Of a DNA stretch of 64,000 bases, positions 35,319 to 46,794 are shown in pieces. The position numbers and the translations under genes are program-made. Source of the stretch: Shinisaurus crocodilurus (lineage: Eukaryota > Chordata > Lepidosauria > Squamata > Shinisauridae); assembly GCA_021292165.1 (NCBI GenBank), contig CM037877.1:7121980-7185979 (forward strand). The letters run 5' to 3'. The notes under the pieces were generated by a model. The model was given only the letters and a program-made list of their open reading frames with translations. It did no database searches and was not told the DNA's origin. The first letter of the stretch is position 1. Each line of letters starts with the position of its first letter.

Positions 35319-35937
35319 ATATTCACTTAAAAAGAGTATTTCCTTTGGCAGTCATTGCTCACACATCCATGTTCTTCATTTGATGACTTGCTTCCTCAAG
35401 TGATGAGTTTGCATGTGTGAACAAGCCATTGCAGCTCAAATGCCACAGGTAGAACATTCATTATCCCTTCAAAGGTAATGCTTTCCAAATTCATAGTTCA
35501 TCTGCACATCACCAAGTGCTGGGGTGATCATGTGAATATACATGGAAGTGTAAACTGGACCTCTGAAACACAGAAGGCATATTTTCATAAACATATGTCA
35601 TAAATCTAGACTTTAAAAAAAATGAACTTTTCAAATATCAAATTCTCAAATACTATAACCTCTTTGAAAAAAAAAACACTTGTCAAATATGAGTACTTTC
35701 AGAATTTCCATATTGAGCTTGTTCATTAGAAAATGAACAAGCGAATTCTCTCCCTAGTTGACAATGAAGTCCCAGCATTTAGTATCAAAGAAATTCATAC
35801 AATCACCACCACCCAGAAGTATCAGGTGCTCAGTTTGTGGATGCTTATAGATTTTTCATTGTCACTGGAGTCTCAAGTGGTCTCAGTGGTGCAGGGTGCC
35901 TTTTTTAATCTAAGGCTCATGTACTGTCTGTGGCCTC
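35319..35937. other. Single-copy stretch, nothing recognised
   Basis: No repeat or exon recognised. Confidence 0.35.
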
Positions 35938-36100
35938 TTAAGAACATAAGAGCCATGCTGGATCAGGCCAAGGGTCCATCTAGACCAGCATTCTGTTCAC
36001 ACAGCGGCCAACCAGCTGCTCACAGGAATCCCACAAGCAGGACATGAGTGCAACAGCACCCTCTTCCTGCACAGAGATAGCCTGGCCTCCATTTCCTTGC
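35938..36100 (-). mobile_element. 'gctggatcaggcc' interspersed repeat, reversed
   Basis: It starts taagaacataagagccatgc and continues ggatcaggccaagggtccat, the reverse of the end seen at 33000-33065. It then has cagcggccaaccagctgc and aggacatgagtgcaacagca. Confidence 0.75.
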
Positions 36101-36104
36101 TGTG

Positions 36105-36580
36105 AAACTTCCATATTGGACTACTGCCTGCAATTTGCTCTATGTGGGGCTGCCTTTGGAGACAGCTGAGAAGCTTCAGTGAGTTCAGAATGCAGCTGCT
36201 AGACTGCTAATGGGAACCAAGAGGTGGGATCTTATCACATCTGTTTGGAAAGAACTTCCATGAATCCCTCTTTTCTTCCATGCTCACCTTAAAATGCTGC
36301 TGCTCACTTCTAAAACCCATCATAGCTTAGGACCCAGATATTTGTTGGACCACCTTTCCCTCTGTATCAATCCACCCATGCACTGAGACCTACATCTGGG
36401 GCTCTTCTCTAGTGTCCCCACCACTGGAAGTAAGACTGATGGTGACAAGAGACTGAGACTCTGGTGGTTTTGCTCTGTCTGTGACTTGGTTTCCACACCC
36501 TGCCGGGAGGCTCGTGGGATGCCTTGCTATTACATTGGCACCAGGCAAAACCCTTCCTGTTTTCACATACATTTTAACAT
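36105..36580 (+). mobile_element. L2-like LINE ORF2 C-terminal remnant
   Basis: Short interrupted frames read as the end of an L2-type ORF2: a DYCLQFALCG-like segment near 36118, then gtgagttcagaatgcagctg and ctcttctctagtgtcccc. Frameshifts and stops are present. Confidence 0.55.
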
Positions 36581-36632
36581 CACTAACTCATAAAGTTTTA
36601 ACCCCTTTCCCGCTTCTGTGAGTTTTTCCTCA

Positions 36633-36842
36633 ATTATTTATTTATTTATTTATTATATTTATACCCTGCCTTTTTTCCTGCAAGGAACCCAAGGCGGCTT
36701 ACATAATCCTCCTCCTCCTCCTCTCCATTTTTTCCTCACAACAACCCTGTGAGGTAGGCTAGGCTGAGAGTCAGTGACTGGCCCAAAGTCACCCAGTGAG
36801 TGTCATGGCTTGAGCGGGGACTAGAACCCGGATCTCCCAAGT
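36633..36842 (-). mobile_element. Sauria/ACA SINE, copy 4, reversed and 5'-truncated
   Basis: It begins with (TTTA)n, then ggaacccaaggcggcttac, (CTC)n, actggcccaaagtcaccc, and tagaacccggatctccc, where it breaks off before the head. Confidence 0.92.
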
Positions 36843-38150
36843 GCTGCTGTGCTGTTGTTTTAAATATATATATTTTTTTGGGTAATATTGGTGTTTTGAC
36901 TCTTTTGTAAGCCGTCTTACAAAGGTCAGTTGGCAATCAAAGAGTGGCATGTATATTTCGGTAATAACCAAACACCTGTATGTGTCAAAAGAGAAGATAG
37001 GCTCTGTACCCATAAAACGAATAAAACCAGCAGGTATGCAGGAATGCAGAGGGCTTGGCGGTGTCCATGAGGGAAACTGATTAAAGAGGTATGAAGGGGA
37101 AGGGGAAAAATTGCTTCACACTCAAGCTGCCCTCAACAAGAAAAGGTGACTGACACTGTGTGCTACTCTAATCGGTGCTGAAAGCTTATGAGGTCAAGGT
37201 CTCCCTCCTTCTCCATTATTCTTTTCAGTTTTTTTTGTGTCTGACTGTTTGGGACTTGAGAGGGCTGCCCTTGTCAGCCTCTACATATTAAAAACACCTC
37301 CTAGAAAAAGTTCCCAGTAATATACCCAAAGAGGGAGACAGGCGATAAAAAAAAAGGAGGAGAAAACAAAGTGGTAGAATCAGCCACTTTGAGGAATGCT
37401 TCATAAATCAGAACCCAACACGCCAAGGCTGAAGCCAACGTGAGATTTTGAAAATGCATGTAGGAAGGAGAAGCTGGGAAATGAGCAAAGAAGTCACACA
37501 CCTTTGCAATGTTGGGAAGATCAGAGGCAAGCATAGGCCGTGTGTCTTGCAAGAACCCTGCCTCTTTACTCGTACTGTAGTTCCTGCAAGACATTCTCGC
37601 ATCTAATTATTTTTGACATTGTAAAGAGGCGTAGGCCTCCTTCCTACACGTGATTTCAAAATGCATGAGATAAGATGACATCTGGGGCTCCTTGCCTCTG
37701 ATTGGATTAGCAATGTGATGCCCTCGGGTGAGGAGTCACCACTTTAAATACAGAACTCAGAGGAACAGAAGAACAGGAAATAAACTAGCAGAAAATGAGG
37801 GAAACAATGGCATCTCATTGACATATGATAGGACAGAGGATGGCTACAGTGCATCTTCCCCGGATTTTCTTCCTCCACATTCCTAGCGGGGCATGGGTGC
37901 CTGCTGATAGCCAAAATGGTCTAAGTGGCAGCTCCGTTACTTAAACGGGCTCCACTTTGGTGGTAAAGATCCTACAGCAATGACCCAATGCTTCTTTTGG
38001 GAGGCTTACCTTCTGTCCCCGAGAATCATGTGTCGAAATTCATTTGTTCTTTCCCAGAGAAGCGCTTTCCTATCCAATCCTAACCTGGAATTTGTGATCC
38101 TGATACAGGACAGATCAAGAAAAACTGCTACCTTCCCCCCCCTGACGGAT
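36843..38150. other. Single-copy stretch, nothing recognised
   Basis: No repeat family or splice-bounded exon recognised. Confidence 0.35.
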
Positions 38151-38159
38151 TTTGAGAAA

Positions 38160-38610
38160 TGAAGGCCTTGCCTGCAGTATGGGCCTTTTTGATGGATTCC
38201 ACCTCAGCCAAACGAAATTAAGATTTCAGCAAACAAGCCCCACTTCTGTGGTGCCGGCAGAACAAATGACGGCTGATAATTGCCGGCTCCTTTTGCTTAT
38301 TCTTTGCTCTGTTCACTCCATCAGTCTCTCCAGATTATATTTTCAGCTGAGTTTAATGAACATCATTTATTAAACTAACACCAGGGTTCTGCTCTGGCCG
38401 CAGACAGATGTGTTCGCTAATATGAATCATTCCTTTAAATTGGATTATTCTGATTGAGAACAGATCCCCGCCACTCCATGGAACGCAAACAAATGGGGCT
38501 GATTCGCCTCCGGTCGTGACAATAATCAGGTTGCGCTCATTAAAAGCCCATCCAGATCTGGGATTGGAAGGGCAGTGCTATTATCGTTTCCTGTTGTTAC
38601 CCCAGGTACA
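38160..38610. promoter_or_regulatory. Candidate conserved non-coding element (enhancer-like)
   Basis: Complex, repeat-free sequence packed with developmental transcription-factor cores: taatatgaatcattcc, tttaaattggattattctg, gacaataatcagg and gctcattaaaagc. It has no open frame. This is inference from texture and motif density, not from an alignment. Confidence 0.4.
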
Positions 38611-39149
38611 GAATAGAACCAGCACAGCAAATTCATTTTTATCCAATTTCTGAGACAGAGGGCAAAATAGCTAAGCTCACCCGGCTTATGGACATGCATC
38701 ATGGCTCATAGATGTATCACCCAATGGGCAAAGTCGATCAGTTTTGTTTCCTTCTCTGTCACTGCAAATGGTTCCTATCCTAATAGGTAACGAGGCAATA
38801 ACTGTGTGTCCCATCATGTTCCAGTGGGTTGACCCCAAGGAAAACTGGGCAGGGTACGTTTGACACACAGATTTATCGATTCACCCATTTACACACAATG
38901 ATGTTCACTGAGTGAGCTTGAAGGGAATTTTATATGAAAGTTTGGCTCGTTGGCCCATCAGTCAGAACCAATAACTTTAAAGGTGTGTCTGCATTACAAA
39001 CGTCAACTGGTTTCAAAGGGGCATTACTGGCATGGTTTCTTTCCAAGGAGACCTGGGAATTGTAATTCTCAGAGAGGCAACAAATTCCTGACATCCTTAA
39101 AAGAAAAAAAAGATACAACAATACCGTAATTTCCCAGGATGCTTTGGTG
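38611..39149. other. Single-copy stretch, nothing recognised
   Basis: No repeat or exon recognised. Confidence 0.3.
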
Positions 39150-39212
39150 GAATAATAAATAATATTTATTATTAAATAATAATAAATAATATTATTTATA
39201 TATTACTATTAC

Positions 39213-39256
<44 letters not shown>

Positions 39257-39262
39257 TATAAT
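39150..39262. repeat. (ATT)n / AAT-rich low-complexity tract
   Basis: aataaataat repeats change to a (TTA)n run (39200-39252), directly before a SINE. Confidence 0.95.
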
Positions 39263-39265
39263 AAT

Positions 39266-39513
39266 AAGAGCCAGTGTGGCGTAGTGGTTAGAGTGTTGGA
39301 CTGGGACTCAGGAAATCCAGGTTCTAGTCCCCACTCGGCCATGAAACTCACTGGGTGACTTTGGGCCAGTCACTGCCTCTCAGCCTAACCTACCTCACAG
39401 GGTTGTTGTGAGGATCAAATGGAGAGGAGGATGATTATGTAAGCCGCCTTGAGTTCCTTGCAGGAAAAAAGGCAGGGTATAAATATAATAAATAAATAAA
39501 TAAATAAATAAAA
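39266..39513 (+). mobile_element. Sauria/ACA SINE, copy 5
   Basis: Head gagccagtgtggcgtagtgg, ccaggttctagtcc, gtaagccgccttgagttcc, and a (AAAT)n tail. Complete. Confidence 0.94.
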
Positions 39514-39514
39514 T

Positions 39515-39945
39515 GACCTCCTATTTATATAGCACCTTTCCAAAGTGCTCAAAGTGTTTCATGTAAACTGTCTCAGTAATCCTTACAGTCCTGTGAGGTA
39601 GTCCAGAATTATTATCATCCTGATATTATACAAATGGAGACAATAATAATACAAGTGATGTTCAATAGACTGACTGGGAAGTTTATGACTCAGCTGAGAT
39701 TTGTGTTGGGGGTATCACAGCTCATAGCTCATGTTACACCTGCTCTTAAGAGCCGTTACAGGGTTTTTTAAAATCTTACAGTTGCATCCTGTCCGTCCTC
39801 ACATCAGGTTAGGTTCATTAGGGCCAAAGGAGGGTGATTGGCCCAAGGTTCCCCAGTGAGCAGAAATTTGAACTCAGGTCTGCCTGGTCCAAGCCCGCCA
39901 CTCTGCCCAGAGCACCACACTGGCTCTCAGTTAAAAAAAGTTTGA
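39515..39945 (-). mobile_element. MIR/CORE-SINE- or L2-like ancient repeat
   Basis: 39520-39660 resembles the L2/MIR 3' region (tatttatatagcacctttcc, cagtcctgtgaggtagtcc). 39830-39945 resembles the tRNA-like end of MIR reversed (tttgaactcaggtctgcctg, gcaccacactgg). Confidence 0.6.
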
Positions 39946-40479
39946 ACTCCGTTTGAACTTGAATTACAGAACTGCCTAATTTTCCCTATGTAACTCATCA
40001 GAGTCGTGCAATTAATATTTATGGTCTCAAATCTCCAAGTGATGAAATAACATGAAATACATTTACTACCATCAAGTACGGTGAACTATAAAGTTTAAAG
40101 TTTCCAAGAAAAAGCATCCAAAATGTTACGACAGATTAATTTTTAATTTCAAGTGTCCTCACCAAAACTTCAAATTCCTGGCCTACCTTACCGTGACATT
40201 TCATGCACGAGGTATGCAAATTTGAGAGTTCAAATCTGCATTCGTATTTCAAAATCTTTTTGGATTCAAAGTATGCATGGAGGTGCTGTAGGGAGCTGGT
40301 GGGTTCATAGTTCATGTACATCAGCAGCTTTCTCTGACCGTGGACCATTCAATATGCCTGAATGTCACCCCACCCACCCCATCATCTAGTGTGAACAAAC
40401 ATACCTAAGAGCAAGAAGAAGGATCCAAAGGGTTGGATTGATCACCTTGTTACTGGTGAATGGGTGACTGAAAGGTACC
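39946..40479. other. Single-copy stretch, nothing recognised
   Basis: No repeat or exon recognised. Confidence 0.35.
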
Positions 40480-40487
40480 CATTAGGG

Positions 40488-41022
40488 CAGGGGTCCTCAA
40501 ACTTTTTAAATGTGGGGGGGCAGTTCATTGTCCCTCAGACTGTTGGGGGGCCGGACTATAGCCCCTGAGGTGCCGTTGATGACTTTGATGACATTGAGCG
40601 CTGGGTGGTAACAGAGTCCGTCGGCATCGCAACGCAGGCAGCTGCCCGCAGCAGCAGCCACTCGCCCGGGCACCGGCGCCGAGGAACAGGACGCTCCCCC
40701 GGCCTCCTCCTCCGCCATCGCACAGGACAAGAGGCTAGGCGGAGCCGCTCAGTGACAGACCCGAGAAGAGCCGCTGCCGCCACAAGTCAGCATCCGGATC
40801 CGGAGAAAGGGTGAGGGAAAAGGGGAGAGGGGGAACGAAAGGGAGAGAGCTGAGTGTCGGCAGGAAATTATGTAATTACGTCGGATGAACGCCGACAAAA
40901 GAATCGGTGCTTGGAAGTGAAAGAGTTTTAAAAAAGTCTGCTTCCACTGATTGGCTGCCGGGCCGGATAAAAAGGCAAGGCGGGCCGGATGTGGCCCTCA
41001 GGCCTTAGTTTGAAGACCCCTG
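40488..41022. mobile_element. hAT DNA transposon, non-autonomous, GC-rich interior (535 bp)
   Basis: Termini caggggtcctcaaacttttt (40488) and gtttgaagacccctg (41022), with a perfect 8-bp duplication cattaggg (40480-40487 and 41023-41030). The interior (40600-40800) is CpG-rich, unlike anything else in the window, with overlapping open frames on both strands. No transposase signature. Confidence 0.92.
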
Positions 41023-41030
41023 CATTAGGG

Positions 41031-41205
41031 GAACAGCTATAGTCTTTGCATGGACAAGGTCCCAGGTTCAGTCGCTGGCATCTCTAACTAGGATTGGTTA
41101 AAGATCCCTGTCTGAAAACCTGGGGAGCTGCTTCCTGTCGCTGTACACAATCTTGTCCTTGGTGGGCCAACGGTCGGACTCCATATAAGGCTTCCTATGC
41201 TCTTA
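41031..41205 (+). mobile_element. 'ggcatctc' SINE body fragment
   Basis: aaggtcccaggttcagtcgc, ggcatctctaactaggat, tctgaaaacctggggagc and catataaggcttcctatg match the SINE body at 18430-18590. Confidence 0.7.
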
Positions 41206-41763
41206 TACTACACTCCTTCAGCTACATGAGAGACTCACCCGATTGCTTAAGTGGACCAAGAAAGTGGCAGCAAGTGATTTCAGAAATATGTGATGTGATT
41301 CCTGTGTTCAAGAAGGACTCATGTCTTAATTCTCTAATATCGGATCGGAATGATCATCGTTTCCCCCCACCCCACCCCCCAAAAGCAAATAAGAAAACAA
41401 CCCGTCAGAGACTGGAGTTTTTTATATTCACTTGGATATGGCCGGTGTTGTTTTAGAATATAAAGTTGAGATTAATGAGTATTCAAATATGTGATTACTG
41501 TGTTCAAAGTATCATTGGAAAGAATGGTGAAAAGCTATGTTGTACGCACCTTCCGAAACCATGAGGGGGGTGTATTTGAAATGCTCACATAGATGGAATG
41601 CTCTGACATGGTTATTGCAATTCCTGTGAGTTCCCATGGCAGTGTGCCTCGGGGGGGCCCTTCCCTGAAGAGTACATCTCATAGATGCAGAAAATCTGCT
41701 GTCACATATTGCTTCATTGCCCAGTTTCTTCAGTTCATTTGAAGAAGAAACTGCCCTTTGAGT
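41206..41763. other. Single-copy stretch, nothing recognised
   Basis: No repeat or exon recognised. Confidence 0.35.
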
Positions 41764-41764
41764 T

Positions 41765-42004
41765 AGCTGTGGCGTAGTGGTGATAGTGCTGGACTGGGAC
41801 TCGGGAGATCTGGGTTCTAGTCCCCGCTCGGCCATGAAACTCACTGGGTGACTTTGGGCCAGTCACTGACTCTCAGCCTAACCTACCTCACAGGGTTGTT
41901 GTGAGGATAAGATGGAGAGGAGGAGGAGGAGGAGGATTATGTAAGCCGCCTTGGGTTCCTTGCAGGAAAAAAGGTGGGGTATAAATATAATAAATAAATA
42001 AATA
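41765..42004 (+). mobile_element. Sauria/ACA SINE, copy 6, head slightly truncated
   Basis: Starts at agctgtggcgtagtggtg and then has tgggttctagtccccgctcg, gtaagccgccttgggttcc and (AAAT)n. Confidence 0.93.
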
Positions 42005-42222
42005 GGACCTACTTCTTAGTAAGTTCATGTAAGGTAAGTGTTTTATGGATTGAATTTATTTTGGCTGCTTGGGTCTTTATCATGTTACACTTTAATATGT
42101 TAGTGTTTTTATATTATTATTGTTGATGTTTTTGTTTTAGTGTTGCTTTGTTTTGTATGCCGCCCAGGGAGCCTTTTGGCTGATGGGAGGTGAATAAATA
42201 TATTAAATAAATAAATAAAATA
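42005..42222 (+). mobile_element. LINE 3'UTR fragment (L2-like)
   Basis: T-rich 3'UTR ending gtatgccgcccagggagcc, ttttggctgatgggaggtga, and (AAAT)n, the same plan as the tails at 7851 and 45523. Confidence 0.6.
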
Positions 42223-42714
42223 ATTTTTATTCCATAGTGTGCACACATATTTTAGTCACTCTGCATCATGGGCTTTCTAGTCTTAAGGCTGCATAAACTG
42301 CTGTTGTGCCTGTGTATTTCACTCATGCTGAAAAACTGTGAGGATACTGTGAATCCGAGGCCACTTAAATTTTTTTTGGCAGCAAATCTAGCTCTGCTGA
42401 AGGCTTCAGGATTCCTCCTCCCTTCTCACAAGAGGACAGCCATTTCCATTGCAATGATCGTCCATCGAACAAGTTGAGTTAAACCACAGGAAGTGATTTT
42501 TAATGTATCTCTCCATCTCTTATCATGCCTAAACATTTCCACCTGCACATGTGCTTTGCAGGTAACTAAAATTCTATCTCTGCTATCTAAAGAATATGGC
42601 TGATTTAGCAGTGGAGAGCCAGAACTTCATTGTGGCTGACCCTATGAGCCATTGCGCTAAGGTACATCTCACAGTGTCAGATACATGGGTGTGGCAAAAC
42701 CCCACAATTCAGTT
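42223..42714. other. Single-copy stretch, nothing recognised
   Basis: No repeat or exon recognised. Confidence 0.3.
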
Positions 42715-43130
42715 CCCTGGTGTATGTCTGCATTAGTATGTTTAGTGAGTATAGAATGTTGAACCGAGTGGGTGTGGTTTGTGATGTCTTGGAAAGGGTG
42801 GGGGGAGGAGTCTATAAGGAGTGCTTGAGTGATGTTGTTGTTGTGTGTGTGTGTGTGTGTGTTGGGAGTTGGGGAGTTAGGTTAGTTGGGTTAGTCCGGT
42901 CGTTGTCTGTCAGGAGTTTTGAGATAAATCAGTGCTTGTCTGAAGAGTGAAAGTATTTGGAGTTATAGGGACTTAGGTTAATTACAAAGTGTTTGGTGTA
43001 GGCAGGTTTAAAGTTACTTTCTGGAACTAAGATTTTGAGAATTAAAATAAACTTATTTTTATTTTGTTCACTACCCAAATCCTACGTGTCAGCTTGGCGT
43101 TATTAACCTGCATTACTGTTAAATCTACAC
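42715..43130 (+). mobile_element. Possible LTR fragment
   Basis: A TATA-like agtctataaggag (about 42810) is followed at about 230 bp by an AATAAA (aaaataaac, about 43047) and a CA-ending region. This layout resembles the LTR at 993-1603. No target duplication is established, so boundaries are guesses. It contains a (GT)n run at 42842-42862. Confidence 0.3.
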
Positions 43131-43379
43131 ACACACACCTTTGTACCCACAGTATCATAGATTTAAAATAGATCCTTAATAACCTGTATTAATCTTTCCC
43201 CTCATTGGTAGGGGAAAGGTTTCATTTGACCCTCCCCTCAGGTTTTTAAGTGTTGGTGCTTAGCCTGAGAAGGGTTTATGCGGCTGGTCCTAGTGTGAAG
43301 TGACTGTGTTGTCGAAATGGGTTCTAGTGCTGGAATATGGGGCCAGTCCCTCTCCTTGATCTGCAACACTGTCACAGCC

Positions 43380-44075
43380 TAAGGCTGGTGCAGCCACATT
43401 GGGATTGCTGCTCCTGTGTCAATACACCAGATTTGTTTTAGGTTTTCAGGGCTGGATGGGGGATAGGATAGAAAATGGCTCCTTAAGTGGCATCCTAACA
43501 TCCATACATCCACCCGGTGTGGAGGAATATATGCTTCTCTTATGTTTTGGCATTGCTCAATGGCTGCCTCTTTTTGGGAGGAGGTAATAATACGGATAAA
43601 CTTTGTGATGGAAAGCTCTTTAATATTTACCAGTGTGCATGTTCTTCTTACTATCTACCTGCTACTTGGAGCTTAATGTGAGGTCAAGATAAATGGATTT
43701 TCCGTGCCCTTTTGACAGCTAAAAGACTAATATTACAACATTGGAAGGACAAACGGACGCCCTTGATAACGCAATGGGTAGAGGATTTAACAATGCTTTC
43801 AATTTTTTTTATCAGGTGGTCTTTAGGCATAATCTATGAATTGATAAATATATGGATATTTGGTCTGCCTTTGTTGAAGCCTATGTATAACTATGCCTAC
43901 AGACAGTAGTTATATAAAACATATAGGGGTATACATTGCATATGTATCTATTGTAACTGATTTATTCAAATCTCATGTAAGAAAGCTGTAATACTTTATC
44001 TTATTTTATTTTTTATGGTTTTTTATTTTGTTTTTGTTTTGATTGATTGAAACTCACAATAAAACATTAATGAAA
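43380..44075 (+). mobile_element. L1-like LINE 3' end
   Basis: Interrupted frames encode a run like the ORF2 C-terminus of L1-type elements: an MFWHCS motif region near 43540, and LTAKRLILQHW near 43715-43747 followed by a PLITQWVEDL run. A T-rich 3'UTR and ccacaataaaacatt-like end (caataaaac at about 44059) follow. Stops and frameshifts make it inactive. Confidence 0.55.
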
Positions 44076-44329
44076 GATGTTTCTCAAAACAATAGCTGTG
44101 ATTTCCCATTGCATGATTTGGGTGAGGGTTTGCCAGTCAAAATTTCATGCACAGAGTTCAGTTGAATCATATGCTGCAGCTTCAGCATTCCCAAAGAAAA
44201 CAAGCTGAGCCCTTTTACCAACCTATCCAGGCTCATTAAGGTGCCAACACAGCAATGTAGTCAAATAGCTGCCCTGCATTAATTTTTTTTAAAAAAAAAC
44301 CCTGAACAAAACCCTCATGAACTAGCAGC

Positions 44330-44640
44330 AAATATTGCTGAATGGAATTTTGCCTCAGCATGGTAATTGCTGATTGTATTTCGAAGTGAACGCAGTAATT
44401 AATTATTGCAGTTTTCCATCAATGTGCGCTATTGTACGCCAATCTTAGTATAACCATGATAATTAGCAAACGGGATTTCACGTCCATTAGAAATTGAAAT
44501 TTGCAGTTCATGTAAGAGAACTCTGTGTTGTGCCATAATAAAACGACTGGTAATTTAAAAGGATACTATCAAATTGGAATTTTAAAAAACCTGTGATGCG
44601 CTAAAGAAAGAACAAAACATGACTTTAAAAAACGAATAAT
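44330..44640. promoter_or_regulatory. Candidate conserved non-coding element (enhancer-like)
   Basis: Dense homeodomain-type cores: catggtaattgctg, cagtaattaattattgc, gataattagcaa, ggtaatttaaaagg, plus caaattggaattt. Repeat-free and without an open frame. Inference from motif texture. Confidence 0.4.
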
Positions 44641-45059
44641 GTCTTAGGTAATTAGAAGAGAAGAAACTAGTGCTGTTTCCCCTTCTGCTTCAGCACCTCA
44701 GATCACTCTCGTTGGTTCCCATTTTCCAGCAGGGTGCAGCACAGTCAAGTTATAAGCAGAGCCGGCTAGATACCTCATGTGCAATTCGGGGAGCTCTTTT
44801 CTCCTCTGAGCAGAGTGGTTCCTGCTGATGAATAGTGCCTCAAGATGGTTCATTGGTCATTCAGCTACAGCCAAATATCTTTACAGCCCTGCTTGACTAC
44901 CACCTAGCGTGTAGTAGGACAGATCTGAGGTGGGCGGTGGTGAAGGTGGATTGTATGTCCAGTGAGAAGATGCCTGATGTGCTCAGTGCTTGTTGGATTT
45001 GGGTGAGCGGACTGAATTGGTTTGGGACCGTCACTGTTTACTGCTTCTTTTATTCATTC
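44641..45059. other. Single-copy stretch, nothing recognised
   Basis: The end may belong to the LINE that follows. No other feature. Confidence 0.3.
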
Positions 45060-45523
45060 TTCTTCTATTCATCCCAACCTGTGTCCACCCGGACACTCCG
45101 AGGCCTTCCTCCGGGAGGCTTGGAGGGTGGCAACAAGAGAGAGGGCCTTCTCGGTGTTAGCCCCCTCCCCCCCCCGGTTTATGGAATGATCTCCCTACTG
45201 AAGCCTGCCTGGCACCAGCTCTGTCATCTTTTCAGCACCAGATTAAGACTGCCCTCCTCTCCCAGGCATTTACTAATGGCACTTAAGGGTGTCAGCTGCT
45301 TTTGATGGGTCTGGTTGTACTGGATTTGTTTTGGCTGTTGACTTGTTTTTCAGTTTTATATATTGAAAAATGGTAAAGTTGTTTTTATGCTGTTTTTATG
45401 CTAATTTTGGGCCTATTTTTAAAAAATTGTATTCTGTTTTGTGAATTGTTGTGAACCGCCCCCCCCCCCCCGAGAGCTTTGGCTATTGGGCAGTATAGAA
45501 ATGAAATGAATGAATAAATAAAG
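45060..45523 (+). mobile_element. L2-like LINE 3' end
   Basis: cctccgggaggcttggaggg and agagggccttctcggtgtta encode the same ORF2 tail as 7463-7624. A 3'UTR with tgtgaaccgcc, a C run, cgagagctttggctattgg and (AATG/AATA)n tail follows. Confidence 0.75.
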
Positions 45524-45593
45524 TTCTCAACCTGCAAAAACCTGATCCTGTGAATGGATTTTAGGTCCTGAGGATCAAATAGTGCTTTGTGCC

Positions 45594-46070
45594 ATGGAAG
45601 CTAAGCTGCATTCAGTTGGCCCGGCAGGGGATGTGCCGACCACAACCTGCCATCACAGTTTAGCTGGAGGATTTTATGACATGGGGAGTCCCCAACACCT
45701 TGACCCTCTGGTGGGCCTAAGTCCTGTTGGGAGGCAGGTTTCACATCTTTCCTGGAAGTACTGGGCATCTTCTGCCCTCTTGTCTTCCAGTTCTCATAGG
45801 CTGGCCTCAGCTGAGCCAAAACCACTCATTTTACAAAGAGATAAACGTCAGAAGAGACCATTTAGGCCTGCAAGGCCTCTGGCCTTTGAAGTGCTCATCT
45901 GCTCAGATGAACTCTCTTTGGTTCACAAAGGCTTTGAGAGCGGGAAGGTTTTGTCAGCACTGGAAAACCCTAGTGATGAAGATGTGTCAGACAGAAGAAC
46001 CCAATGCACGATAGAGGAGAGGGTGTCTCCCCTGCCCACTCTTTGGAACATTTCACTTCTCCTGAAATGA
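45594..46070 (+). CDS. Open reading frame, unidentified, probably non-coding
   Basis: From the ATG at 45594 the frame stays open for 158 codons to a stop at 46068-46070, and it is not in an obvious repeat. The predicted product has no domain, membrane segment or family resemblance I can recognise. The middle is basic (a run RQKRPFRP), and the C-terminal third is acidic and Ser-rich. A minus-strand frame overlaps its first half. It starts about 70 bp after a LINE tail and is followed by CA repeats. Without splice context or conservation I regard chance as more likely than a gene. Confidence 0.15.
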   Translation: MEAKLHSVGPAGDVPTTTCHHSLAGGFYDMGSPQHLDPLVGLSPVGRQVSHLSWKYWASSALLSSSSHRLASAEPKPLILQRDKRQKRPFRPARPLAFEVLICSDELSLVHKGFESGKVLSALENPSDEDVSDRRTQCTIEERVSPLPTLWNISLLLK

Positions 46071-46311
46071 CAGCTTCTCCAGCAAAAATCAAACTTCATG
46101 AAAATTTAAAAGTTCAGCCCCTGAAACAATCTGCTTAAGCCTCCGGAGTCGCCGAGATGGCAAGACGGCAGCATGTTTGGGTGCTAAAATGGCGTCTGGG
46201 ATACAGCTGATTCTGGAGGGGGCTCTCCATAGAAATGCAGCTTTGCTGAATTAATCTCAGAGCACACCTGAGCAGCCCCACCTGCTCCGACTCTGAGGAC
46301 TGAAACTAGGT

Positions 46312-46313
<2 letters not shown>

Positions 46314-46344
<31 letters not shown>
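46314..46344. repeat. (CA)n microsatellite
   Basis: About 15 CA units. A second run lies at 46447-46474. Confidence 0.96.
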
Positions 46345-46346
<2 letters not shown>

Positions 46347-46446
46347 GCTCCAGCCCCTTTGCTTCCTACACAAAGTCCCAAGTAAACAGAACTGGCCCAA
46401 GGCTTTTTGTTGCTGTAAGCAAATTAATAAAAATGGCACCTGCATA

Positions 46447-46474
46447 GACACACACACACACACACACACACACA
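46447..46474. repeat. (CA)n microsatellite
   Basis: About 14 CA units, 100 bp from the previous run. Confidence 0.95.
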
Positions 46475-46794
46475 CCATCGAGGGCCTTATTGTGTGCTGA
46501 AAAGGAGGCAATTCAATGATCAAGAGCAGGCCACTGTACTATTTGCTTATTTCCATTTTTGATTACTGTCGATTCTCCCCAACCCCCTCCCCTTTATGAT
46601 GGAGTCTGTGCCCCCCACCCAGGAAGCTTGGGGGGCTCTCAGTCGTGGGCTCCTTAAGCATGGGGGATCGTGCCCCCTCAGCAAACAGCTGAGCTGTTGA
46701 AGCGTGCCTCTTTTAAAGCCGCAGGCCGTGGTTCTGCCCCGTCTGATGCGGGTGCCTCTGGGATTTCGGCACTCTGCCCGGATTGCTTCTATAG

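Noticed and set aside
45582..45593. Upstream GTG as start of the 45.6 kb frame
   Set aside because: A GTG start is not expected in a vertebrate gene; the first ATG is at 45594.
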